NCBI GenBank assembly: GCA_002372545.1
Contig: DFHD01000080.1
Coordinates: forward strand, 96,320-113,174
Origin: Lachnospiraceae bacterium UBA3732
GTDB lineage: Bacteria > Bacillota > Clostridia > Lachnospirales > Lachnospiraceae
Direction: 5' to 3'
Length of the DNA: 16,855 nt
Below, one piece after another: positions 6,378-13,339 of the stretch (position 1 is its first letter; each line of letters opens with the position of its first letter). A model generated the notes under the pieces. It saw only the letters and a program-made list of their open reading frames with translations, had not been told where the DNA came from and ran no database searches. A program made the translations under genes and the position numbers.

Positions 6378-6449
6378 TAGTCCGTAGGGGAATCGAACCC
6401 CTGTTTCCGCCGTGAGAGGGCGGCGTCTTAACCGCTTGACCAACGGACC
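6378..6449 (-). tRNA. tRNA-Glu (anticodon CTC)
   Basis: Read on the minus strand, the 72 nt fold as a cloverleaf: acceptor GGTCCGT with ACGGACT (first pair G-T), D-arm GTC...GAC with the AAGCGGTTAA loop, anticodon stem CCGCC/GGCGG enclosing the loop CTCTCAC (anticodon CTC, reading GAG), and T-arm GGGGT TCGAATC CCCT. The D-arm and CCGCC anticodon stem are the usual ones of bacterial tRNA-Glu. CCA is not encoded (the DNA continues CAAAA). It is the minor isoacceptor beside the essential TTC species, which is not in this window. Confidence 0.95.
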
Positions 6450-6466
6450 TTATCAACACCTTTGCT

Positions 6467-6495
6467 ACTATATCAGATATTCTTTCAAATTGCAA
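6467..6495 (-). promoter_or_regulatory. Promoter of tRNA-Glu
   Basis: On the minus strand TTGCAA (6490-6495) and TATAGT (6467-6472) are 17 nt apart. Transcription would begin near 6460, about 11 nt before the tRNA. A further extended -10-like TGGTATAAT lies upstream near 6515-6525 without a clear -35. Confidence 0.75.
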
Positions 6496-6581
6496 GTCTT
6501 TTTTTAGAATTATACCAAAAGAATTATGCAAAGCGGAATTTGTTTTTACACTCAACGGAATTACCTTATGCCAAATGTAAA

Positions 6582-6605
6582 GCGCCTCCCGTTTCCGGAA
6601 GGCGC
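6582..6605 (-). terminator. Intrinsic terminator of the galactanase gene
   Basis: On the minus strand GCGCCTTCCG (6605-6596), a GAAA tetraloop and CGGGAGGCGC (6591-6582) form a 10-pair stem with one G-T pair, then TTTACATTT. It lies 29 nt after the galactanase stop codon. The T-run is short and interrupted, so efficiency may be partial. Confidence 0.75.
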
Positions 6606-6633
6606 CTGTCATACTTATTTATCTTTTTACTAT

Positions 6634-9600
6634 TTACTCTGGTGAAACAAATGCCTGAATGAAGCGATAAACGATCGCTGCCGTCATGGCTCTTGTTGCA
6701 CTGCTGCTGCAGTCAAGCGTAACTGCACCGGTTTCCTTATCCTCATTGCCGGAAATGAGACCATAGGTCACGGCAAAGGACATGGGGGCTTTCTTCCAGC
6801 CCTTCACGCTTGCACCATCAGCATAATCGCTGAAATCCATATTTTCATCATATTCCGGCTCCATGCCCATGGTTTCCGCGTATGCACGGAGCATCTGCGC
6901 CATCTCCACTCTCGTGATGTTACTCTTTCTGTCGAATATAAGAGATCCGTCTTTACCGTTCTTTCCTACAACGATACCATTCTCATATGCCCAGATACAA
7001 GGCTCATAGTAATAAGCATCTTTGTTAGTCACATCCGTAAAGGGACTGTCACCATAGATTTCACCCGCAGAGCCGGTGATCGCCGTGTTCATGCCGTAAA
7101 GTAACGTTGCAAATTCCGCTCTGGTAATGGAATCATTCGGCCTGAAGGTTGTCTGAATCTCGCCTTCGCCCAGCGGATCGCCGGTCATGATACCCATTTC
7201 ATTCATGATCCTCACACTGTCAAAATACCATGATTTGGGATTTGTTACATCCTTAAACCTCCAGTATTCAACATGAAGATCACCGGTGTAATTTATGCCC
7301 TTTACCACGACAAGGACAAAATACTGTTTTGATGAATCTACTCCGCCGCAGCCAAGTTCGCTCAGTGCATCGGCTTTGATCGTAAGTGTTGCTGTTCCAT
7401 CCTGGATCTCTATAGTGTAATCCTCAGCATCCGGACGTTCACCGCCGATCATAATGTCGGCAATTTCCGTTTCATCATTCAGACTAAAGGTGTAAATAAC
7501 ATCCTCACGTGTACCAATACGGTGAATATCATGAACAGCCGTCAGCTCCTTTTCCTCCTGCTCTGCACTGTAAACATACCAGTCATCAAAGGCTCCCCAG
7601 GCACCGCCTGCACCGTTCGTTAATTTTGCACCAATGGTTACTTCCGTATCATCCTCCGGAACGTAGAACCAGTCAATCTCCGGATTCTGCCATACCTGCC
7701 AGCCCTTTGCCTCGAAGGGGACTTCCATAAGCTCCCCATCACCGACCTTGACAAAGAAGGTAAGCTCTGCATCGTCACCCAGATCGGCACCCTCAAAGAA
7801 GGTTCCTGCCTTATAACAACCCTGTTCCAGTTTGATCTTCTGGTTTACTTCAAATTCTGCTGACGTTCCATCCCAGAAATGCATCGTGTAGCTGCCTGAA
7901 CGGGTATTGCTGGAATCTGCTTTTCTGCCAAGGTAGGAAGCGGAAATATTCCACATGGTCATATCTTCATCTTCCACGCCGGGATTGATCAGATAATTAT
8001 AGGGTTTGATCGTCAGATTACAGAGTACGGCAAAGTCTTCGTCTTTATAGGTTACCTTACCGGAAATCACATATTTACCTACTCCGGATTCTTTTGCTTC
8101 AAGCACCGCATCCTCGTCCCAAATGACCTCAGCCTCTTCGGACTTACCGCTGGCCATGACAACGCTTACGGTCCCGGGAAGGACAATATCCTCTCCTTCC
8201 TCAAATTCAGCTTCCGCATCCTTTATTTCAAGAAGATAATCCTCCGCTGTTGTGCCGCCGCGGATCATATTAAATATCGCTACATTTTCCAGCGCCTGTC
8301 CGTCAAAGTCGAAAACGCCTTCGTTATCCACGGATGATCCGCCGTACCACTCGCCAACATCCTTATCATAATCCGCTGCATAGCTTGTTGCCCAGCCTGA
8401 GCCGATATTTTCCCAGATATCTTTATTCTTTGCCAGAACCTCAGCTGCGTTATCCGCATTGGGATCATAATGCTGAACCGGAATCCAGGCAGGCTCCCAC
8501 CAGAATACGCCAATACCCTTATGATCGGGAATGGAGGCAACAACATTCGTTACGCTGCGGATAGCCAGCGCCTGTCCCTGCGGGCTGATCTCATAATCAA
8601 AGGTATCTATGTCCAGCTTGCCTTCTGACTCTGTGTTTTCATGTCCGTCACCATCCTCCAGTGTATGCACGTAGGAGGTCTCCGCTACCATGACATATTT
8701 TCCGTAAGTAGACGCTACCGTATCCAGCTGGGAATAGAGATTTTCCAGCGTACCATGCCAGTAAGGATAGTAGGATGTTGCCAGAACATCATATACAACT
8801 GCATTGTTCTGGAGATTTTTCGCCCAGGTAACACAATTTCCCTTTTCCGGGTTCGTCACATGGATCACGATCATGATCTGGGTACCGTTCTCTTTTTCAA
8901 TCTCCTGAACGCCTTCGGAGCCGGCCTTAAAGAGCTCGCACATATCTGACACGGAAGTCACGCCGCAGATGCCGTTGATCGTTTCATTTCCGATCTGTAC
9001 CATACCGACATCCACGCCTGCATCCAGGATTTCCTGCAGACTGTCAATGGTATACTGTTTCAAGGTCGCAGCTCTTTCTGCCAGTTCAAGATCTGCCCAA
9101 GCCTTGGGTGAAGTCTGCTTTCCGGGATCAGTCCAGAAATCGGAATAATGGAAATCCACCAGAACACGCATGCCGGCATCTGTTGCCAGCCTTCCGATTT
9201 CCTTCACGGTTTCCACGGTACAGTTACCGCCGCCATAGGTATGTCCTTCTCCATCTGTCGGATCGACCCAGCAGCGTACGCGGACGTAGTTCACTCCGTT
9301 TTGCGCAAGATAATCGAAAAACTCTTCATCAGACAGTTCATAACCGTCCTTATCCTTATAGGTTGCGTCGCTTTCTTTAATAGAAAGATAAGAAGAAAGA
9401 TCAAAGCCTGTGGCAAAATCATTCATCAGGTCAACCTTTTCCAGATAAATATCCGATTTCACCGGATCGTATTCGGAAACCTCGGTATCCAGATCAAAGA
9501 TTCTTTCCTCTGCGGGAGTACTCATATCCTGAAGAACAACAGAATCAATATTCACATATTGCTGCAGAAACTTACCTTCGATCCTGATCTGAATGATTCC

Positions 9601-10506
9601 GTCTTCGGGGATATCAAAGTCCTCCGTTTCCACAGTATCCCATACATTCCATCCGGAACATACCGGAAGGTCTGTGCTGGTAATTATCCCGCCATTCGAA
9701 TCCTGTACATAGAGTGTAACCGGAACGGTAACATCTGCGTCACTCATATAGTCCAGAGAAACCTTAAAGCTACCGGACAGATTCTTTACATACTGATAAA
9801 CAGACACATCAGCAGCTTCAGTAGAATCTGCAGGATAATATGTCATCTGGATAAACTGGTTTTCCGGATCGGTAAGCCACTCATCTGTTTTATAGGAAAC
9901 ACATTCATCCGATATACTTTCGGGCCAGGCAAATGTCCATCCGGTGTCTTTTTCGGAAAAATCACCGTTGACAAGCTTTCCGTCTGAATAGCCGTCTTCA
10001 TCGCCGCTGCCGAAATTGAGACCTGCTTTCTCAAGATCGGACGTAACGCCGTCAGCCGTATAAGCATATGCGTCAAAATCACCGGATACCAGTACCTCAT
10101 AATCAGAGGTATTATTCCAATTATTATCAAATTCGATCAGTTTGCCTGCTTCACTGCCCGCATAAATGGTAAAGCCGTCATCCGCGGAAGCATCCAGGAT
10201 ATCAAAGGTAACTGAATACCAGCCGGTATTTCCTTCGACTGCCTGAAGGATTCCCAGCTCCTTTCCCCATCCCATAGGATCGTTATCCGAATATACTGTA
10301 TCGGACGAGAGTCCAATACCGTTCCAGCTCCAGATATTCACGTACAGTGTCTCGCTGCCCTCGTATTGATAATAGAGGGTGAAGCTTTCATATCCGTCCG
10401 CCCGTACCTGCTTCATACCGATGTTGCCAAATAATGACAGCACCAGGGATAAAACCAGGATGATGGACAGAACAGACAATTTTCTTTTTCTTCTGCCTGA
10501 TGTCAT
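6634..10506 (-). CDS. SLH-anchored GH53 arabinogalactan endo-beta-1,4-galactanase, multi-modular
   Basis: A 1290-residue exported enzyme predicted to cut beta-1,4-galactan (type I arabinogalactan) at the cell surface. Modules in order: signal peptide (1-36, ending VRA); a beta-rich domain resembling a carbohydrate-binding module (37-155); a beta-sandwich starting LVNGDF (178-328); the GH53 catalytic barrel (about 358-750) with VRVRCWVDP, VDFHYSDFWTDPGKQ, the acid/base Glu508 in QIGNET, the nucleophile Glu609 in MVAETSY, and GVFWWEPAW; a Big_4-type Ig domain (755-835); a second sandwich starting YLINPGVED (837-980), resembling CBM61, a galactan-binding family found with GH53; a linking beta domain (985-1080); and three SLH repeats (about 1083-1138, 1153-1210, 1222-1285). 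Start preceded by AAAGGAG. Monocistronic, with its own promoter, operator-like palindrome and terminator. Catalytic residues are intact. Confidence 0.93.
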   Translation of the reverse strand: MTSGRRKRKLSVLSIILVLSLVLSLFGNIGMKQVRADGYESFTLYYQYEGSETLYVNIWSWNGIGLSSDTVYSDNDPMGWGKELGILQAVEGNTGWYSVTFDILDASADDGFTIYAGSEAGKLIEFDNNWNNTSDYEVLVSGDFDAYAYTADGVTSDLEKAGLNFGSGDEDGYSDGKLVNGDFSEKDTGWTFAWPESISDECVSYKTDEWLTDPENQFIQMTYYPADSTEAADVSVYQYVKNLSGSFKVSLDYMSDADVTVPVTLYVQDSNGGIITSTDLPVCSGWNVWDTVETEDFDIPEDGIIQIRIEGKFLQQYVNIDSVVLQDMSTPAEERIFDLDTEVSEYDPVKSDIYLEKVDLMNDFATGFDLSSYLSIKESDATYKDKDGYELSDEEFFDYLAQNGVNYVRVRCWVDPTDGEGHTYGGGNCTVETVKEIGRLATDAGMRVLVDFHYSDFWTDPGKQTSPKAWADLELAERAATLKQYTIDSLQEILDAGVDVGMVQIGNETINGICGVTSVSDMCELFKAGSEGVQEIEKENGTQIMIVIHVTNPEKGNCVTWAKNLQNNAVVYDVLATSYYPYWHGTLENLYSQLDTVASTYGKYVMVAETSYVHTLEDGDGHENTESEGKLDIDTFDYEISPQGQALAIRSVTNVVASIPDHKGIGVFWWEPAWIPVQHYDPNADNAAEVLAKNKDIWENIGSGWATSYAADYDKDVGEWYGGSSVDNEGVFDFDGQALENVAIFNMIRGGTTAEDYLLEIKDAEAEFEEGEDIVLPGTVSVVMASGKSEEAEVIWDEDAVLEAKESGVGKYVISGKVTYKDEDFAVLCNLTIKPYNYLINPGVEDEDMTMWNISASYLGRKADSSNTRSGSYTMHFWDGTSAEFEVNQKIKLEQGCYKAGTFFEGADLGDDAELTFFVKVGDGELMEVPFEAKGWQVWQNPEIDWFYVPEDDTEVTIGAKLTNGAGGAWGAFDDWYVYSAEQEEKELTAVHDIHRIGTREDVIYTFSLNDETEIADIMIGGERPDAEDYTIEIQDGTATLTIKADALSELGCGGVDSSKQYFVLVVVKGINYTGDLHVEYWRFKDVTNPKSWYFDSVRIMNEMGIMTGDPLGEGEIQTTFRPNDSITRAEFATLLYGMNTAITGSAGEIYGDSPFTDVTNKDAYYYEPCIWAYENGIVVGKNGKDGSLIFDRKSNITRVEMAQMLRAYAETMGMEPEYDENMDFSDYADGASVKGWKKAPMSFAVTYGLISGNEDKETGAVTLDCSSSATRAMTAAIVYRFIQAFVSPE

Positions 10507-10582
10507 CCGCTGTTTTCTCCTTTCTGAAAATAGAGGTTAATGGTTATCCGCCGTTATCCGGCCCGGCTGATCTGTGCCAGGC

Positions 10583-10600
10583 TGAACAACCGGTTGCTCA
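10583..10600. promoter_or_regulatory. LacI-family-like operator palindrome
   Basis: TGAACAACCGGTTGCTCA is an 18-bp palindrome, imperfect only at one symmetric base pair, with a central CCGG as in many LacI/GalR-family operators. It sits directly downstream of the -10 box (10610-10615), over the predicted start of transcription near 10603. A near-identical arm, TTGTTCAACT (10631-10640), matches TTGCTCAACT (10594-10603) at 9 of 10 positions and overlaps the -35 box. No regulator gene is in the window. Confidence 0.55.
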
Positions 10601-10609
10601 ACTAAGCTG

Positions 10610-10638
10610 ATTATACACAAAAAAAGCAGTTTGTTCAA
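10610..10638 (-). promoter_or_regulatory. Promoter of the galactanase gene
   Basis: On the minus strand TTGAAC (10633-10638) and a perfect TATAAT (10610-10615) are separated by 17 nt. The -35 box lies inside the loop and stem of the terminator at 10619-10648. The predicted leader is about 95 nt and contains a repeated GGATAAC (two copies 9 bp apart near 10540-10560). Confidence 0.7.
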
Positions 10639-10648
10639 CTGCTTTTTT
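10619..10648. terminator. Bidirectional terminator between thiI and the galactanase gene
   Basis: AAAAAAAGCAGTT (10619-10631) and AACTGCTTTTTT (10637-10648) form a stem of GC core plus A-T tails around a 5-nt loop. In the minus-strand direction it ends the thiI transcript about 185 nt after its stop; it is immediately followed by the galactanase -10 box. Confidence 0.8.
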
Positions 10649-10722
10649 CATAAAAAATGAAATTTGTTATACTGAAAATCCTTTTCCACATCTACAAGGA
10701 TCGGTTTTTCTGGAGCCTCGCG

Positions 10723-10770
10723 TCTGACTTATGCTTTTCTCGACTCTGACTTATGCTTTTCTCGACTCTG
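10723..10770. repeat. Tandem 22-bp repeat downstream of thiI
   Basis: The 22-bp unit at 10723-10744 (starts TCTGACTTATG, ends TTTCTCGAC) is repeated exactly at 10745-10766, with four bases of a third copy. This lies in the 326-nt gene-free stretch 10507-10832, which otherwise holds the galactanase promoter, palindrome and the terminator. A diverged relative of the unit occurs upstream of thiI near 12045-12090. Confidence 0.85.
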
Positions 10771-10796
10771 CTCTCGCACGATTTAGGTGCCCTAGT

Positions 10797-10813
10797 GCTG
10801 AGGCTTTTGAAAC
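10797..10813. repeat. 17-bp motif downstream of thiI (copy of 12099-12115)
   Basis: GCTGAGGCTTTTGAAAC matches GCTGAGGCTTTTGGAAC at 12099-12115 in 16 of 17 positions, in the same orientation. The two copies lie on either side of the thiI gene, each a little before (minus strand) an A-rich repeat region. Confidence 0.7.
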
Positions 10814-10832
10814 AAGGCTTGGATAATTGATT

Positions 10833-12026
10833 TTAGAATTCCTTTAACACTTTCCAGGTTACGCCACTGATGGCTTCCTCGACCAGTGGTTCAATGATTC
10901 CTTCCAGTGCTTTTTCATGTCTTTGGATCACCTCCAGCTTTGGTTTGGTGACCGGATGCTTATCCACAAAGATGGTACAGCAATCCTCAAAGGGCTGGAT
11001 TGAGGTCTGGAAGGTCTCGATCCTCTCGGAATACTCTACGATTTCCTGCTTATCCATACCGATCAGGGGACGGAACACGGGAATGTCTACCGCCTCATCG
11101 ATCACGCAGAGGCTCTGCATCGTCTGGCTGGAAACCTGGCCTATGGATTCGCCTGTTACAAGTGCCTGGCATTCTTCCATCTCCGCCAGCTTTTCTGCGA
11201 TCCGGAACATGAAGCGTTTCATGATAATGGTCAGCTCATCATGCGGGCAATGATCATAAATTGCCAGCTGGATTTTTGTAAAATCCACAACAGCAAGACG
11301 GACAGGGCCTGCATACCGGGATACGATGGTTCCCAGTGTTTCCACCTTTTCCAGTGCACGAAGGGAGGTATATGGCGGTGAATGGAAATAGACTGCTTCC
11401 ATCTCTACGCCGCGTTTTCCTGTCATATAGAGCGCCACCGGGCTGTCGATTCCGCCGGAAAGAAGCGCCATACCCTTGCCGTTCGTTCCTACCGGAAGTC
11501 CGCCCGGTCCCGGAAGAACCTTTGAATAAACATAAACCTGGTCGCGGATTTCTGCCGTGATCAGTACATCCGGATTCTTGACGTCAACATGCAGGCCTTC
11601 GCTCTCGAAGGCATCCAGCAGGACGCCGCCCAGCTCTGCCGCCAGCTCCATGGAATTTCCCGGAAAGCTTTTGTCGCAGCGCTTGACCAGTACTTTAAAG
11701 GAGAAGCTTCTGTCTGAATGCTGCTGGGCGATATGACGAACAGTGGCTTCCTTAAGCGCCTCCGACGTCTTTTCCCCCACGGTCACCGGACAAACGCCGG
11801 TTACGCCGAATACCTTTGTCAATACATCGATTGCCGCATCCTGGTCATAGTCTTCCTTCGGAGCCTCCACATATATCCGCCCGTAATCCTTACGCACAGA
11901 GAATTCTCCCAGCCTTTTGAGCCTGTTCCGGATATGCTTCATCAGCACATCTTCAAATACATACCGGTTCTTTCCTTTAATGCCAATCTCGGCATATTTG
12001 ATCAAATACATACGGATCTTATCCAT
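10833..12026 (-). CDS. thiI: tRNA 4-thiouridine synthase ThiI
   Basis: ThiI adenylates U8 of tRNA and replaces its oxygen with sulfur to give 4-thiouridine, a near-UV sensor; some ThiI proteins also serve thiamine thiazole synthesis. I choose the ATG at 12024-12026, because GAGGT lies 5 nt before it; a GTG four codons upstream overlaps this site. The 397 residues contain an N-terminal ferredoxin-like and THUMP region (about 55-165) and the PP-loop SGGIDSP (190-196), then CPHDELTIIMKRFM and the Cys349-Cys350 pair in FEDCCTIF, which aligns with the catalytic Cys344 of E. coli ThiI. The rhodanese domain of the 482-residue enterobacterial form is missing, as usual in Gram-positives, so sulfur must come directly from the desulfurase encoded 137 nt upstream. 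Confidence 0.95.
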   Translation of the reverse strand: MDKIRMYLIKYAEIGIKGKNRYVFEDVLMKHIRNRLKRLGEFSVRKDYGRIYVEAPKEDYDQDAAIDVLTKVFGVTGVCPVTVGEKTSEALKEATVRHIAQQHSDRSFSFKVLVKRCDKSFPGNSMELAAELGGVLLDAFESEGLHVDVKNPDVLITAEIRDQVYVYSKVLPGPGGLPVGTNGKGMALLSGGIDSPVALYMTGKRGVEMEAVYFHSPPYTSLRALEKVETLGTIVSRYAGPVRLAVVDFTKIQLAIYDHCPHDELTIIMKRFMFRIAEKLAEMEECQALVTGESIGQVSSQTMQSLCVIDEAVDIPVFRPLIGMDKQEIVEYSERIETFQTSIQPFEDCCTIFVDKHPVTKPKLEVIQRHEKALEGIIEPLVEEAISGVTWKVLKEF

Positions 12027-12098
12027 GCTCAACCTCACGATCTGTGACTCTGTATTTTTCTAACTCTACAATTCTGTATTTCTGCAATTCTTGGCTGC

Positions 12099-12115
12099 GC
12101 TGAGGCTTTTGGAAC
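12099..12115. repeat. 17-bp motif upstream of thiI (copy of 10797-10813)
   Basis: GCTGAGGCTTTTGGAAC, 16 of 17 identical to the motif at 10797-10813. The rest of this 137-nt gap (12027-12163) holds degenerate tandem copies such as CTGTATTTTTCTAACTCT and CTGTATTTCTGCAATTCT, distantly like the 22-bp unit on the other side of thiI. I see no terminator or promoter in it. Confidence 0.7.
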
Positions 12116-12163
12116 TATGCTGTCAGGTTTAGCAGACAAGCATTGGTTCCCGGTGCCGGAGGT

Positions 12164-13309
12164 CTATCCTCTCCGGTAACGGCGCAGCATGGGAACGAGC
12201 TTTTCCAAAGTCTCCACGGTATACCGGATTTCCTCTTCCGTGTTATCCGCACTTAAACTGAACCTCAGCACGGTATCCAAAAGCTCACCGGGAAGCTGCA
12301 TCGCACTGAGCACAGCGCTTCCCTTTTTCTTTTTATTGCTGGAGCAGGCTGAACCTGATGATACGTAGATGCCGGAATCCTCCAGCGCATGCAGCAGGAC
12401 CTCTGCACGGACGCCGGCAAAGCTGAGACTGACAATATGCGGCGCCTCGCCGGAAAGCGAGATCACCTCCGGCATTGCTGATGCTCCGGCGATCAGCTGT
12501 TCTTTCAGCCTCTTCATTTTTTCTGTATCACCGGCAAAATCTGCAAAGGTAAGCCTTACCGCCTCACCCATACCGGCAATTCCGGGAACGTTTTCCGTAC
12601 CCGAACGAAGATCTCCCTGCTGGCCGCCACCGTATATGATGGGACGTATCAGTGTTCCCTTTTTGATATAAAGAAAGCCAACTCCCTTCGGTCCATGAAG
12701 CTTATGGGCACTGACAGACATAAGATCCACGCCCAGCTCTCTTGGCAGAACCGGAATCTTTCCATAAGCCTGAACCGCATCGGTATGTACCCGGATTTCC
12801 GGATTAAACCGGTGCACGCCCCCGGCAATCTCCCGGACCGGCTGCACCGTTCCCACCTCATTATTTACCAGCATGCAGGATACCAGAATGGTTTCCGGTG
12901 TAAGCGCCGCCAGAACACCCTCTGCATGAATATGACCCGTTTGATCGGGCGGAATGATCGTGACCGAAAAGCCCTCCTGCTTCAAATGCTCCATTACCCG
13001 CAGAACGGATGGATGCTCGATTGCAGTGGTGATGATATGGTTTCCTGCTCTTTTTCTGGCCAGGGCAGAACCGATAATAGCCATATTATTGGATTCCGTT
13101 CCCCCGGAGGTAAACAGAATTTCGCCCGGCTCCACACGGAGCGTGCGGGCAATGATCTCTTTTGCCTCCTTCACAATATGCTCGGCTGAAAGTCCTACCC
13201 TGTGAAGAGAGGAAGGGTTACCGTATTCTTCTGTCATGATGCGCTGCATCAGACCGGCCGCCTCCGGAAAGGTCCGTGTCGTAGCCGAATTATCCAAGTA
13301 TACTTCCAT
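12164..13309 (-). CDS. Cysteine desulfurase, NifS/IscS family
   Basis: A PLP enzyme converting cysteine to alanine and handing the sulfur on as a persulfide, here most likely to ThiI. The 381 residues show YLDNSAT at the N-terminus, TSGGTESNN (68-75) for cofactor phosphate, His99 in AIEHPSVL, Asp177 in HTDAVQA, the PLP lysine Lys203 in SAHKLHGPKG, RSGTENVPGI, and the active-site Cys322 in SSGSACSSNKKKKG. Length and motifs match the compact NifS-like enzymes such as Bacillus NifZ, which is dedicated to ThiI, rather than SufS. No IscU or Suf scaffold gene is nearby, which supports a tRNA-thiolation role over iron-sulfur assembly. AGGA precedes the ATG. It starts 30 nt after the rsmE stop, suggesting read-through from the dnaK operon. 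Confidence 0.93.
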   Translation of the reverse strand: MEVYLDNSATTRTFPEAAGLMQRIMTEEYGNPSSLHRVGLSAEHIVKEAKEIIARTLRVEPGEILFTSGGTESNNMAIIGSALARKRAGNHIITTAIEHPSVLRVMEHLKQEGFSVTIIPPDQTGHIHAEGVLAALTPETILVSCMLVNNEVGTVQPVREIAGGVHRFNPEIRVHTDAVQAYGKIPVLPRELGVDLMSVSAHKLHGPKGVGFLYIKKGTLIRPIIYGGGQQGDLRSGTENVPGIAGMGEAVRLTFADFAGDTEKMKRLKEQLIAGASAMPEVISLSGEAPHIVSLSFAGVRAEVLLHALEDSGIYVSSGSACSSNKKKKGSAVLSAMQLPGELLDTVLRFSLSADNTEEEIRYTVETLEKLVPMLRRYRRG

Positions 13310-13339
13310 TTTTTATCCTACTTATCTCCAACCTGCTCA

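Larger units (their letters stand above)
6183..6394. repeat. Direct repeat of tRNA 3' end plus terminator around a structured element
   Basis: A stretch of about 50 nt at 6183-6232 recurs at 6345-6394 with an offset of 162 nt. It comprises the terminator hairpin, a T/A-rich joint and the last 17 or so bases of tRNA-Glu. Between the copies, 6233-6342 holds three perfect hairpins: GGCGGC/GCCGCC (6238-6243 with 6247-6252), GAACGACCC/GGGTCGTTC (6273-6281 with 6285-6293) and TGCGGC/GCCGCA (6295-6300 with 6305-6310). The ends can also pair: TTTTTGTAGTC (6210-6220) with GACTACAAAAA (6337-6347), and AGGGGAATC (6224-6232) with GATTCCTCT (6322-6330, one G-T). The open frame across it is not protein-like. 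It could be a small mobile or repeated element, or a structured RNA. Confidence 0.75.

Noticed and set aside
9148..9987. A 279-codon open frame on the plus strand
   Set aside because: Antisense to the well-supported galactanase gene and without any family features.
10723..10770. A CRISPR array
   Set aside because: Two directly abutting 22-bp copies without spacers, and no cas genes; it is a simple tandem duplication.
12040..12163. A riboswitch (for example thiamine pyrophosphate) before thiI
   Set aside because: The gap contains only degenerate short repeats; I could not find the conserved TPP-box pattern or a terminator/antiterminator pair.
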